Assembly (NCBI GenBank): GCA_902567045.1
Contig: CACFLJ010000001.1
Location: forward strand, 124,001 to 188,000
Length of the DNA stretch: 64,000 nt
Direction of reading: 5' to 3'
From: an uncultured Pelagibacteraceae bacterium
Lineage (GTDB): Bacteria; Pseudomonadota; Alphaproteobacteria; Pelagibacterales; Pelagibacteraceae
In this document: positions 11,909 to 23,594 of the stretch, one piece after another
Layout: each line of letters starts with the position of its first letter
Position numbering within the stretch: position 1 is the first letter of the stretch
Translations under genes and position numbers: made by a program
The notes under the pieces: generated by a model
The model's input: only the letters and a program-made list of their open reading frames with translations
Database searches by the model: none
Told to the model about the DNA's origin: nothing

Positions 11909-13864
11909 ATGAAATATCCTGTCCTAATACCTAATATATTTAATTTCCCTTTTACATATGAAAGTGACTTGGATCTTAAAGTTGGAGATTATGTTTATGT
12001 TCCCTTTGGAAAATCGAAAATAACAGGTGTTGTATGGAATGAATTTGAAAAAAAAAATAAAAAAAATTTCCAGATAAAAAAAATTCTTAAAAAAATAGAA
12101 ATTGAACCACTTAAAAAAGAAATTATTACTTTTTTGAATTGGTTTTCGGAATACAACTTAGTGCCAAAAGGAATGTGTTTAAAATTACATTTACTTAGTG
12201 GAGAAGCAATCACTAATTATGAAGATGAAAATTATCTACCCTATAATAAACAAAAGATTGTAAATAAGTTTACCCTGTCTTCAGATCAAAGAGAAATATT
12301 TGAGGAAATATCAAAAAAAAATAATAAATTTAGAGTCCATCTTTTACAAGGGACTACAGGTTCAGGAAAAACAATTGTTTATTTTAAGCATATAAAACAA
12401 TTGTTAGAAAAAGGGCATCAAGCAATGATTCTACTACCTGAAATTGGCTTAACTGCAGAATTTGAAAATAAATTTGAAGAATTTTTTGGTTTCAGTGCTG
12501 CAGTATGGCACTCTGGAATAACACCTAAAAAAAAAAAAATAATTTGGAGTGGAGTATCATCAGGAAAAATTAATGTAATTATTGGTGCTCGTTCCTCATT
12601 ATTTTTACCATTTAAAAATCTTGGAATTATAATTGTAGATGAAGAACACGATCAATCATTCAAACAAGACGAAGGTGTAATTTACAATGCAAGAGATATG
12701 GCAATAGCTAGAGCTAATTTTGAAAATATACCTATTAATCTTGTTACTGCTGTACCCTCGATAGAAACATATGCAAATATTAAGAAAAAAAAGTATTCTG
12801 TATCACGTCTAACTAAAAGATATAAAAATGCAAATTTACCTTCATATGAAATAATAGACTTAAATAAAAATAAATTAGATAAACAATCGTGGATTGCTGG
12901 TGAAACCTTAGAAAAAGTAAATAATCATTTAAAAAAAAATGACCAAGTATTATTTTTTATTAATAGACGGGGTTTCGCTCCCTACGCTCTTTGTAAAAAA
13001 TGTTTAAATGTTTATTCCTGTCCAAATTGTTCTATAAACTTAGTATATCATAAACATAAAAATAGATTACTTTGTCATTATTGTGGTTTTCAATCTCTAT
13101 TAAATAGAAATTGCAAGAAAGGTGAGACATGTGATTTTGTTTTTAGTGGGCCTGGTGTTGAGAGAATTTCAGAAGAGGTTAAGCTTAAATTTCCAAATAA
13201 AAAAATATCGATTTTTTCAAGTGATACTATGAATAAAAAATCTTCTAAAAATAAATTAGAAGATATAGTTAAAGGAAAAATTGATATACTTATTGGAACC
13301 CAATTAATTTCTAAAGGTTTTCATTTTCCTAAATTAAACTGTATTATTATTTTAGATATCGATCTTAATTCAAATGGACATGATTTAAGAACCGCAGAAA
13401 AAAACTTACAACTTTATCACCAATTATCTGGAAGGGCAGGTAGAGCTGGCAAACCTGCCATAGTATATTTTCAAACGTATAGCTCAAACCAAACTATTAT
13501 TAATCAAATAACAAATCCTGATCCTTTTATTTTTTTAGAAAATGAGTTGAAATTAAGAGAAAAAAACAATTTACCACCTTATGAAAGATTCATCTCATTA
13601 ATACTCACTTCCTCAAATGAAAAAAATTTAGAAAAAGAAACCATGAATTTTAAAAAAATGTTATCCCAGTCCTTAAATGATAAAATTTTGGGACCTGTTA
13701 ATGCACCTATATATCGAATAAGGCGAAAATATAGACAGAGACTTTTGATAAGGTCTAAAAAGGGCTCTAACATTCAAAAAAGACTTAGTGAAATCTTGAT
13801 TACATATAATTTACCTAAAGAAATAAAACTAACAGTTGATGTTGACCCAATAACCTTCAATTAA
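11909..13864 (+). CDS. priA: Primosomal protein N' (replication restart helicase)
   Basis: Superfamily 2 DNA helicase that reloads the replisome at stalled forks. 651 residues, shorter than the ~730 of E. coli PriA. An N-terminal 3'-DNA-binding domain (~1-95) precedes the helicase core with Walker A GTTGSGKT, Walker B DEEH, and helicase motifs V and VI. The zinc-binding cysteines (CKKCLNVYSCPNC, then CHYCG and CKKGETC) lie between the helicase lobes. The position just before atpH is common in Alphaproteobacteria. Spacing to lpdA is only 19 bp, so it probably belongs to the same transcript. Confidence 0.96.
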   Translation: MKYPVLIPNIFNFPFTYESDLDLKVGDYVYVPFGKSKITGVVWNEFEKKNKKNFQIKKILKKIEIEPLKKEIITFLNWFSEYNLVPKGMCLKLHLLSGEAITNYEDENYLPYNKQKIVNKFTLSSDQREIFEEISKKNNKFRVHLLQGTTGSGKTIVYFKHIKQLLEKGHQAMILLPEIGLTAEFENKFEEFFGFSAAVWHSGITPKKKKIIWSGVSSGKINVIIGARSSLFLPFKNLGIIIVDEEHDQSFKQDEGVIYNARDMAIARANFENIPINLVTAVPSIETYANIKKKKYSVSRLTKRYKNANLPSYEIIDLNKNKLDKQSWIAGETLEKVNNHLKKNDQVLFFINRRGFAPYALCKKCLNVYSCPNCSINLVYHKHKNRLLCHYCGFQSLLNRNCKKGETCDFVFSGPGVERISEEVKLKFPNKKISIFSSDTMNKKSSKNKLEDIVKGKIDILIGTQLISKGFHFPKLNCIIILDIDLNSNGHDLRTAEKNLQLYHQLSGRAGRAGKPAIVYFQTYSSNQTIINQITNPDPFIFLENELKLREKNNLPPYERFISLILTSSNEKNLEKETMNFKKMLSQSLNDKILGPVNAPIYRIRRKYRQRLLIRSKKGSNIQKRLSEILITYNLPKEIKLTVDVDPITFN

Positions 13865-13899
13865 TTGACAAATTTTATGATAATTAGTCAATCTGATAC

Positions 13900-13928
13900 T
13901 TGAAGACACTAAACTCATATGCTACTAA
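13900..13928 (+). promoter_or_regulatory. Candidate promoter of the atpHAGDC operon
   Basis: In the 97-bp priA-atpH gap, TTGAAG (13900-13905) and TACTAA (13923-13928) are separated by 17 bp. This is a reasonable sigma-70-type pair that would start transcription about 25 bp before the atpH TTG codon. A TTGACA at 13865 is not followed by a -10 at proper spacing. Assigned by eye only. Confidence 0.4.
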
Positions 13929-13961
13929 AATCAAAAAATCTTCTAAAATAAAGAGTCAAAA

Positions 13962-14519
13962 TTGAGCAATAATAATAGTTTTTCAGTAACTACAGCGGGC
14001 AGATACTCTCTGGCACTATACGAATTAGCAAAAGAAAGCAATTCAATAGATGTAGTTGAAGAACAATCAATGTCTTTACTGAAATTAATAGATGAGAGCA
14101 AAGATTTTAGTTCATTAATTAAAGATCCAACTAATTCTGTAGATGAACTTCAGGATGTCATAAGTAAAATTGCTGATGACTATAAATTAAACTCTTTATT
14201 ATCAAAATTTCTTGGTTTTCTAATATCCAAAAGAAGATTCTTTTATGTAAAATCAATTCTTCAAGATTTTATTGACACTTGTTCAAAAAAAAGAGGAGAA
14301 GTGAAAGCTGAACTAATCTCTTCTAAAGAATTATCAGGAGAACAAGTAAGTAAAATAAAAGATGAATTATCTCAAAATTTTAATGCGAAAATAAAATTAG
14401 ACTATAAATACGATAAAAGTTTAATTGGAGGTTTAGTAATACAAGTTGGAAGTATTATGGTGGATACCTCTATTAAAAATAAATTACAACAAATCGAAAA
14501 TACAATGATAGAGGCTTAA
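13962..14519 (+). CDS. atpH: ATP synthase F1 delta subunit
   Basis: Delta subunit (OSCP homologue) of F1, linking the catalytic head to the peripheral stalk. 185 residues. The start is a TTG codon: no in-frame ATG or GTG lies close upstream, the next Met is residue 32, and the family-conserved N-terminal helix (TTAGRYSLALYELAKE) begins near residue 10, so a later start would remove it. An AAAGAG at about 13950-13955 is a plausible ribosome binding site. The C-terminal YDKSLIGGLVIQVG segment is typical of AtpH. It directly abuts atpA (TAAATG). Confidence 0.95.
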   Translation: MSNNNSFSVTTAGRYSLALYELAKESNSIDVVEEQSMSLLKLIDESKDFSSLIKDPTNSVDELQDVISKIADDYKLNSLLSKFLGFLISKRRFFYVKSILQDFIDTCSKKRGEVKAELISSKELSGEQVSKIKDELSQNFNAKIKLDYKYDKSLIGGLVIQVGSIMVDTSIKNKLQQIENTMIEA

Positions 14520-16055
14520 ATGGAAATAAATCCTTCAGAAGTTACAAAAATATTAAAAGAACAAATTAAAAAGTTTGGAGATAAAGCTGAGGTTACAGAG
14601 GTTGGTCAAGTTTTATCAGTAGGAGATGGTATCGCAAGAATTTATGGTTTAGACAATGTTCAAGCTGGAGAAATGGTAGAATTCTCTGACGGCTCAAAAG
14701 GAATGGCATTAAACCTAGAGAGTGAAAATGTAGGTGTTGTAATTTTTGGTAATGATAGAGCAGTTAAAGAAGGTGATACTGTAAAAAGAACTGGTGCAAT
14801 AGTTGATACACCCGTTGGAAAAGAATTACTTGGTAGAGTAGTTGATGGTTTAGGAAACCCAATTGATGGAAAAGGTACACTAGATAAAAGTTTAAAAAGA
14901 AGTAGGGTTGAAGTCAAAGCGCCTGGCATAATTCCACGTAAATCTGTTAGTGAACCAATGCAGACTGGTCTCAAATCAATTGATAGTCTAGTTCCAATTG
15001 GAAGAGGACAAAGAGAATTAATTATTGGTGATAGACAAACTGGCAAAACAGCAGTCGCTATTGATGCTATCATTAACCAAAAAAAAATTAATGAGTCTGG
15101 GGATGAAAAGAAAAAATTATATTGTATTTATGTAGCTGTAGGCCAAAAGAGATCCACTGTTAGACAGATTGAAAAAACATTAGAAGAAGCTGGCGCTATG
15201 GATTATACAACAATAGTAGCTGCAACAGCATCAGATGCAGCGCCTCTGCAATTTTTAGCTCCTTATACTGGATGCACTATGGGTGAGTATTTTAGAGATA
15301 ATGGGATGCATGCCTTGATTATTTATGATGATTTATCAAAACAAGCTGTTGCATATAGACAAATGTCACTTCTTTTAAGAAGACCTCCTGGAAGAGAAGC
15401 GTATCCTGGAGATGTATTTTATTTACACAGTAGATTACTAGAAAGAGCTGCAAAACTAAGTGATGAGCATGGTGGGGGATCACTAACAGCTCTTCCAATT
15501 ATAGAAACTCAAGGAGGAGATGTTTCTGCATTCATACCAACAAATGTTATTTCAATTACTGATGGTCAAATATTTCTTGAAACAGAACTTTTTAACCAAG
15601 GTATAAGACCTGCCATAAATGTTGGATTATCTGTGTCAAGAGTTGGATCATCTGCTCAAACTAAAGCGATGAAGAAAGTTTCAGGTTCCATGAAATTAGA
15701 GCTTGCACAATATCGAGAAATGGCTGCGTTTGCACAATTTGGCTCAGACCTCGATGCATCTACTCAGAAATTACTTAACAGAGGATCAAAATTAACTGAA
15801 CTTTTAAAGCAAAACCAATATTCTCCTATGACAGTTGCAGAACAAGTCATTTCTGTATTTTGTGGAGTTAGAGGGCATCTTGATGATATTGAGCAAAAAG
15901 ATATTTCAAGTTTTGAGAATAAAATTATAGAAAAATGTAAAGCTGAAAAGCCAGAGATCATTGATTCGATCACAGCTTCAGGAAAACTTGAAGATGATAA
16001 AGAAAAAGAATTAAATGAAATTATTCTACAACTTAAGAAAGATTTTAACTCATAA
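14520..16055 (+). CDS. atpA: ATP synthase F1 alpha subunit
   Basis: Non-catalytic nucleotide-binding subunit of F1. 511 residues, standard length. P-loop GDRQTGKT at 170-177; the C-terminal helical domain includes the conserved [19 protein letters not shown] segment. Second gene of the atpHAGDC operon. Fo genes are not in the window, as is usual in Alphaproteobacteria where they form a separate cluster. Confidence 0.99.
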   Translation: MEINPSEVTKILKEQIKKFGDKAEVTEVGQVLSVGDGIARIYGLDNVQAGEMVEFSDGSKGMALNLESENVGVVIFGNDRAVKEGDTVKRTGAIVDTPVGKELLGRVVDGLGNPIDGKGTLDKSLKRSRVEVKAPGIIPRKSVSEPMQTGLKSIDSLVPIGRGQRELIIGDRQTGKTAVAIDAIINQKKINESGDEKKKLYCIYVAVGQKRSTVRQIEKTLEEAGAMDYTTIVAATASDAAPLQFLAPYTGCTMGEYFRDNGMHALIIYDDLSKQAVAYRQMSLLLRRPPGREAYPGDVFYLHSRLLERAAKLSDEHGGGSLTALPIIETQGGDVSAFIPTNVISITDGQIFLETELFNQGIRPAINVGLSVSRVGSSAQTKAMKKVSGSMKLELAQYREMAAFAQFGSDLDASTQKLLNRGSKLTELLKQNQYSPMTVAEQVISVFCGVRGHLDDIEQKDISSFENKIIEKCKAEKPEIIDSITASGKLEDDKEKELNEIILQLKKDFNS

Positions 16056-16061
16056 AAAATA

Positions 16062-18357
<2,296 letters not shown>

Positions 18358-18358
<1 letters not shown>

Positions 18359-18750
18359 TGAGTGAAGAATATTCTGTAGAAATAGTAAATCCTGAAAAAT
18401 CATTTCTGTCAAAAGATGATGTGACTGAAGTAGTTGTTCCCGCATTCGAAGGTGAAATAGGAATTTTAAGAGACCACATCTCTATTATTTCTTTTTTAAA
18501 ACCAGGAATAATTAAAATATTCTCAAAGTCTGGTGAAGAAAGCTTTTACGTAAACGATGGAATAATTGAATTTAAAAATAATAATCTTTCTATACTTACA
18601 AGTCTTATTTTAAATTTAAAAGACATTGATAAAGAAAAAATCTCGGAAATTCAAAAATTTGCTGAAGAAGAACTGAATAAATCTGAAATTAATGACCAAG
18701 AAAAATATTTGCTAGATCAAAAACTTGAAGTACTTAAATCAATTAATTAA
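18358..18750 (+). CDS. atpC: ATP synthase F1 epsilon subunit
   Basis: Epsilon subunit, which couples the gamma shaft to the c-ring and can inhibit hydrolysis. 130 residues: N-terminal beta-sandwich (VVVPAFEGEIGILRDHISII is the family signature) and a C-terminal helical pair. Last gene of the operon; its 3' end overlaps the convergent rppH 3' end by 12 bp, leaving no room for an intergenic terminator. Confidence 0.96.
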
Positions 18751-19218
18751 AATTTTTTTAACCTCTTCTTGAATTTTCTCATATACATGGAGTTTAAATT
18801 TTACTACAAGTTTAGTAATTTCATCTGGATCCACCCACTTCCATTCTAGAAACTCTGGATGTTTTGTTTTAATATTAATTTCTTTTTCATCACCATCAAA
18901 TCTCATTACATACCATTGTTGTTTTTGACCTTTAAATTTACCTTTCCAAATAATTCCTAATAATTCATTTGGCAAATAGTAAGTTAGCAAGCCATCAATT
19001 TTTTTAATCAAACTTACTGATTTAATGCTAGTTTCCTCTTCTAATTCTCTAATTGCAGCTTCATATAAGTCTTCACCTTTATCAACTCCACCTTGAGGCA
19101 TTTGCCAAAAATTTTTTTTATTATCTATTCTTTTTGCAACAAAAATTTTGTTTTCTTTATTTAAAACGACTATCCCAACACCACTTCTAAGTGGTAAATT
19201 TTTGTATTTTTCCCTCAT
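18739..19218 (-). CDS. rppH: RNA pyrophosphohydrolase (Nudix)
   Basis: Nudix hydrolase of the RppH/NudH (invasion protein A) family, expected to convert 5'-triphosphate RNA ends to monophosphate and to hydrolyse dinucleoside polyphosphates. 159 residues. N-terminal LPLRSGVGIVVLN and WQMPQGG are typical. The Nudix box spans 43-65 with the metal-binding RELEEE core intact, but the usual Gly after EET is Ser63-Ser64 region (EETSI instead of EETGI). Two bases downstream of ctpA in the same orientation; its 3' end overlaps atpC. Confidence 0.9.
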   Translation of the reverse strand: MREKYKNLPLRSGVGIVVLNKENKIFVAKRIDNKKNFWQMPQGGVDKGEDLYEAAIRELEEETSIKSVSLIKKIDGLLTYYLPNELLGIIWKGKFKGQKQQWYVMRFDGDEKEINIKTKHPEFLEWKWVDPDEITKLVVKFKLHVYEKIQEEVKKILIN

Positions 19219-19219
19219 T

Positions 19220-20365
19220 TTAGCTGTTTAAAAGCTTTAGGGCGAATTGAAGTTGATTATCTGTATCGGTATTAAACCTAAAATCATCAGATCCTTCAGA
19301 TATCTCAATATCAGGCGAAACACCAATTTCTGAAATAGATTTTCCAGATGGAAGATAATATTTAGATACAGTTAATCTAATTGCACCTTTATTTTTTAGT
19401 GGAATAATTGATTGTACGGAACCTTTGCCATAACTATTTTCACCAATTATTATTGCTCTTTTATGGTCTTTAAGAGCGCCTGCTACTATTTCAGATGCTG
19501 AAGCTGAACCATAATTTATTAAAACAACAATTGTATCTCCATCCAATATATCACCTTTTCTTGCAAAGAATTTTCTACTTTCATATTTTCTCTTACTTTT
19601 AGTTGAAACAATTTCACCACTATCTATAAAAAAATCTGTAATTTTAATTGCTTGAGAAAGTAGCCCCCCAGGATTGTTTCTTAAGTCTAAAATATAATTT
19701 TTAACATTTTCATTTTTTCTAAACTCTTTAATTTTATCACTAATTTGACTACTACTATTTTCATTAAATGAAGTAAGTCTTAAATAACCAGTTTGATTAT
19801 CTAATATTTCAGATTTTACAGACGAAACTTTAATTTTTTCTCTTGTAATATTAAAAACTAGTGCTTTTCGTTCACCTCTTCTTCTAACTGTAATTTCAAT
19901 ATCAGATCCAATAGGACCTCTCATTATATCTACTGCTTCACTTAAAGATTTACCCTGAACTTGCATGTCATTAATTTTTACTATGTAATCTCCAGCCTTA
20001 ACCCCTGCCTCAGCTGCAGGTGAGTCATCCATAGGTGTAATTACCTTAATGACACCTGCTTCCATACTTACTTCTATTCCCAGTCCACCAAACTCTCCAC
20101 TCGTTTCTGTTTGCATGCTCTGATACGAATCTGGCGTCATATATGCAGAATAAGGATCCAAGGATTGTAAAACACCATTTATAGCAGCATCCATAGCTTC
20201 ACTTTGATTTACCTCATCAACAAATTCTTTATTTATTTTATCTAGAACTTCTGAAAAAACATCTATTTTTTTATATATATCGTTCTCTTCTGATGAACTA
20301 ACAAAGTTTGTTAGAAAAAAAAAAATAAATAATGAAAAAAGAAAAGCTTTAAATTTATTCATCAT
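19220..20365 (-). CDS. ctpA: Carboxy-terminal processing protease (S41, PDZ)
   Basis: Periplasmic tail-specific serine protease. 381 residues: signal peptide (~1-23), PDZ domain (~90-165, GGLGIEVSMEAG), and S41 peptidase core. The catalytic Ser lies in the GSASASEIVAGAL segment (286-298) and Lys in SYGKGSVQ (Lys314), giving the Ser/Lys dyad. The start overlaps the rsfS stop by 4 bp (ATGA). Related CTPs process periplasmic or photosystem proteins; the substrate here is unknown. Confidence 0.94.
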   Translation of the reverse strand: MMNKFKAFLFSLFIFFFLTNFVSSSEENDIYKKIDVFSEVLDKINKEFVDEVNQSEAMDAAINGVLQSLDPYSAYMTPDSYQSMQTETSGEFGGLGIEVSMEAGVIKVITPMDDSPAAEAGVKAGDYIVKINDMQVQGKSLSEAVDIMRGPIGSDIEITVRRRGERKALVFNITREKIKVSSVKSEILDNQTGYLRLTSFNENSSSQISDKIKEFRKNENVKNYILDLRNNPGGLLSQAIKITDFFIDSGEIVSTKSKRKYESRKFFARKGDILDGDTIVVLINYGSASASEIVAGALKDHKRAIIIGENSYGKGSVQSIIPLKNKGAIRLTVSKYYLPSGKSISEIGVSPDIEISEGSDDFRFNTDTDNQLQFALKLLNS

Positions 20366-20712
20366 ATAATTACTTTCTCTTTAGGGATTAATTCAGACCA
20401 TATTTTCTCTAATTCATAAAATTTTCTTTTCTCAGGATTAAAAATATGTATAATAAGATCTATTCCATCTACAAGTTTCCAGTCATTACTTTCCTTACCT
20501 TCAATTTTACAATTATTTACACCGTTTTTTTTCAAATATTCGTATACTTGTTCTGATAGGGCTTGGATGTGTCTTGATGAAGTTCCACTAGCGATAATCA
20601 TTTGATCCGCCATTGATGATTTTCCGTCTAAATCTATTGAAACAATATCCAACGCTTTATTCGAATCTAAAAGATTGACCACATCTTTATGAAGGGAAGA
20701 GATTTTGTCCAT
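20362..20712 (-). CDS. rsfS: Ribosomal silencing factor
   Basis: RsfS/YbeB family protein that binds ribosomal protein L14 and blocks subunit joining during starvation. 116 residues. The conserved core is LDGKSSMADQMIIASGTSSRHIQA and the later EGKESNDWKLVDGIDLIIHIF. Sits between nadD and ctpA. In many Alphaproteobacteria rlmH follows rsfS; here ctpA follows directly with an ATGA overlap. Confidence 0.95.
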   Translation of the reverse strand: MDKISSLHKDVVNLLDSNKALDIVSIDLDGKSSMADQMIIASGTSSRHIQALSEQVYEYLKKNGVNNCKIEGKESNDWKLVDGIDLIIHIFNPEKRKFYELEKIWSELIPKEKVII

Positions 20713-20729
20713 TAATTAAAAAAATAATA

Positions 20730-21266
20730 TCAAATTTTTCTTAATTTAGAAGATGAAATATTGACCTTATTAAATTTAACAAATCTTATGCTTTTCTTAT
20801 TGTATTTTTTAAAGCTTACAGAACTTAATGATTTAGCCTTATATCTGTCTCTATCAAATACAAGTATATTACACATAGATGGAATTAAATCAGAATTTTT
20901 CCATTTATGAAAATTGATTAAACTGTCTGCTCCCATTATAAAGTAAATATCAGTATTTTTATTTTTTCTTTTAATATTTTTGATTAAATCAATTGTTCTA
21001 TTTGATTTAATTTTATTTTCAAAATATTTAACTTTTATAAATAGATTATTTTGAGCAATCTTTTTTGCATACTTTATTCTTTTATCTAAACTTAAACTAC
21101 TTTTATTTTTAAATGGATTTTTTTTGGTTACAGCCCAAATAATTTTATCAATACCAAATCTTTTTTTTGCCTCTTTAGAGATGCTTAAATGACCTCTATG
21201 CGCAGGATCAAAAGTGCCACCAAGAATACCAATTTTTTTTTTATTTTCTTGTTTGTCCAGAGCCAT
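20730..21266 (-). CDS. nadD: Nicotinate-nucleotide adenylyltransferase
   Basis: Converts nicotinate mononucleotide and ATP to deamido-NAD in NAD biosynthesis. The nucleotidyltransferase signature is GILGGTFDPAHRGHLS, containing the T/HxGH active-site motif; SSSKLR near the C-terminus matches the ISSTxIR motif. The open frame extends to 21290, but the Met at 21266 (MALDKQE) lies nearer the conserved core and is preferred, giving 178 residues and a 26-bp overlap with the end of proA. Met codons at 21275 and 21290 cannot be excluded. Confidence 0.93.
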   Translation of the reverse strand: MALDKQENKKKIGILGGTFDPAHRGHLSISKEAKKRFGIDKIIWAVTKKNPFKNKSSLSLDKRIKYAKKIAQNNLFIKVKYFENKIKSNRTIDLIKNIKRKNKNTDIYFIMGADSLINFHKWKNSDLIPSMCNILVFDRDRYKAKSLSSVSFKKYNKKSIRFVKFNKVNISSSKLRKI

Positions 21267-22488
21267 ATATCTCATATTTGTAACTAACAAGTTGGTTTAG
21301 TCCTACAGGACCTCTTGGTGGAAGTTTATTTGTTGAAATTCCAACTTCTCCACCAAAACCAAATTCACCTCCATCAGCATATTGAGTCGAAGAATTGTGG
21401 ATAGCAATTGAACTTTTAATGTTCTTTATAAAAAATTTTGCAGAAATTTTATTATTTGTAATTATCGCATCTGTATGCATTGTTCCATACTTATTGATAT
21501 GATTAACTGCATCAGTAATACTATCAACTAATTTTACAGAAATCTTTGCAGATAGATGTTCCTTAGACCAGGTTTTATTATTCGCTAATTTCGAATTTCC
21601 ATTAAACAATTTATGAATTTTTTTGTCTGCATAAATAGAACAACCTCTTTTAGTTAGTTCGTTTAGTATTTCGTTTACATTTTTCGATTTACTTTTATGT
21701 ATTAATAGTGTCTCGGTAGCTCCACAAATACTAGTATTACGCATTTTAGCATTAATTAAAATTTTTTTTGCCATCTTTAGATTTGCATCTTTATCAATAT
21801 ATGTATGACACATTCCTTCAAGGTGACCTATTACGGGTACAGAAGATAAATTTTGTACTTTTTTTACAAGATTTTTTCCACCTCGAGGAATAATAACATC
21901 TATATATTTTGACATTTTTGAAAGCATATAGTCGACTAGTTTTCTATTTTTATTTTCAACAAATTGCACGAAATTTTTATTTATTCTATTTTTTTCTAAA
22001 GATTTTCTAAAAAGATTAGCCAAGATTTTATTGCTAAAATAAGCCTCAGACCCCCCTCTTAAAATTACACAGTTTCCTGATTTAAAACAAAGTGTAGATA
22101 CGTCTGAAGTAACATTTGGCCTACTCTCGTAAATTACCCCAATTATGCCAATTGGAATTGATACTTTCTTCATTTTTAAGCCATTTGGTCTTTTCCATGT
22201 TTCAAGATCAACATTTATCGGATCTTTGAATTTTGCAATAGTTTTGATTGACTTAACAATTGAACTTATCTTGTCATTATTAAGAGCTAGTCTTTTAATT
22301 AAGTTTTCTTTAAGCTTTTTTGATTTAGCAATTTTAACATCTTTTTCATTTTCGATTAATATTTTATTTTGGTTCTTTAAAATAAGATTGATGTAATCAT
22401 TTAGTACTTGATTTTTTTTTTTATTATTTATTTTATTTTGAAATGCAATTTTTGCATTCTCACCAATTTTTTCTAAAATAATATTCAT
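21241..22488 (-). CDS. proA: Gamma-glutamyl phosphate reductase
   Basis: NADPH-dependent reductase making glutamate semialdehyde in proline synthesis. 415 residues. ALDH-like fold with the catalytic Cys in NTSICGATETLLIH, plus GIIGVIYESRPNVT and the C-terminal GFGGEVGISTNKLPPRGPVG signature. Its start overlaps the proB stop by 4 bp, and its 3' end overlaps nadD. Confidence 0.97.
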   Translation of the reverse strand: MNIILEKIGENAKIAFQNKINNKKKNQVLNDYINLILKNQNKILIENEKDVKIAKSKKLKENLIKRLALNNDKISSIVKSIKTIAKFKDPINVDLETWKRPNGLKMKKVSIPIGIIGVIYESRPNVTSDVSTLCFKSGNCVILRGGSEAYFSNKILANLFRKSLEKNRINKNFVQFVENKNRKLVDYMLSKMSKYIDVIIPRGGKNLVKKVQNLSSVPVIGHLEGMCHTYIDKDANLKMAKKILINAKMRNTSICGATETLLIHKSKSKNVNEILNELTKRGCSIYADKKIHKLFNGNSKLANNKTWSKEHLSAKISVKLVDSITDAVNHINKYGTMHTDAIITNNKISAKFFIKNIKSSIAIHNSSTQYADGGEFGFGGEVGISTNKLPPRGPVGLNQLVSYKYEIYGSGQTRK

Positions 22489-23594
22489 TTAACTAAAACC
22501 ATATCATCTTTATGAATAACTTCTGATTTTGAAACATAGCCTAAAATATCATTTATTTTATTTGAGTGCTTACCTTTAATTTTCAAAATTTCTTCAGAAG
22601 AGAAACTACTTAATCCTCTAGCAAATTCAGTCATATTATTATTTAGGATTTTTATATGATCACCCTTTCTAAAACTACCATGAACATCTTTTATTCCTGC
22701 AGCTAGTAGACTTTTTCCATTATTCAAAGCTGTTAATGCACCTTCATCAATAATTATTTTTCCCTTTGGAGAGACTGAGCTTATTATCCACTTTTTTCTA
22801 GCATCCAATTTTGAAATTTTAGGCAAAAACCAAGTACATATGTTTTTAGTTAAAATTTTCTGAATTGGTCTGTTTATTAAGCCATTAGCAATTGCCATAT
22901 GGCACCCTGAGAATTGACAAATTTTAGCAGCATCAATTTTAGTTTTCATTCCACCAGATCCAAATTCTCCAGTTTTATTTGTTGCTAGCCCTTCTACATT
23001 TTGGTCAATATTTTTAATTTCACGAATTAACTTAGCTTTTTTATCTAATTTTGGATCTTTAGAGTAAAGACCATTTACATCAGATAACAAAATTAAACAA
23101 TCTGCACTTGATATTTGTGCAACCCTAGATGCTAGTCTGTCATTGTCACCATACTTAATTTCAGAAGTAGCTATACTATCATTTTCATTTACTATTGGAA
23201 TAAAGCCAAGGCTAAACAAATTTTCAAAAGTTCTTTTTGCATTAATAGCTCTTCTTCTTTTTTCAGTATCTTCAAGTGTTAACAAAATTTGTGATAGGTT
23301 GATTTTAGACTTCTTAAAAGTATTTTTAAAAAGATTCATTAACTCAATTTGACCAATTGAAGCTACTGCTTGACTTTTATCAAGTTTTAATTTTTTTTTA
23401 CTTAATTTTAATTTTTTACATCCTAAGGCAATTGCACCCGAACTAACTAAAATTATATTTTTTTTTAATTTTTGCAGATGTTGAATATCCTTTGCAAATT
23501 CTGTTAACCATTTTTCTCTAACAATTTTTTTATCATTAATTAATAAAGATGATCCAATTTTAATAACAACTGTCTTTGAGTCTTTAAGATACAT
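22485..23594 (-). CDS. proB: Glutamate 5-kinase
   Basis: First step of proline synthesis: phosphorylates glutamate. The amino-acid-kinase domain begins KTVVIKIGSSLLI and continues with SSGAIALG and FGSGGMKTKIDAAK; a C-terminal PUA-like domain (~285-369) follows. The frame is open to 23681, but that would overlap obgE by almost 100 bp. The Met at 23594 sits just before the conserved core, giving 369 residues (normal length) and an 11-bp overlap with the obgE end. Confidence 0.95.
   Translation of the reverse strand: MYLKDSKTVVIKIGSSLLINDKKIVREKWLTEFAKDIQHLQKLKKNIILVSSGAIALGCKKLKLSKKKLKLDKSQAVASIGQIELMNLFKNTFKKSKINLSQILLTLEDTEKRRRAINAKRTFENLFSLGFIPIVNENDSIATSEIKYGDNDRLASRVAQISSADCLILLSDVNGLYSKDPKLDKKAKLIREIKNIDQNVEGLATNKTGEFGSGGMKTKIDAAKICQFSGCHMAIANGLINRPIQKILTKNICTWFLPKISKLDARKKWIISSVSPKGKIIIDEGALTALNNGKSLLAAGIKDVHGSFRKGDHIKILNNNMTEFARGLSSFSSEEILKIKGKHSNKINDILGYVSKSEVIHKDDMVLVK

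Noticed and set aside
13865..13891. TTGACAAATT...AATTAGTCAA imperfect inverted repeat before atpH as an operator or terminator
   Set aside because: The centre does not pair, there is no T-run, and the DNA is so AT-rich that such arms arise easily. Only the nearby TTGAAG/TACTAA pair was kept as a promoter candidate.
14660..15073. 137-codon minus-strand open frame inside atpA
   Set aside because: Lies wholly within a conserved gene and has no recognisable domain; it is a by-product of the atpA codon pattern. The same holds for the other frames within sucA, atpA, proB, obgE and the RND genes.
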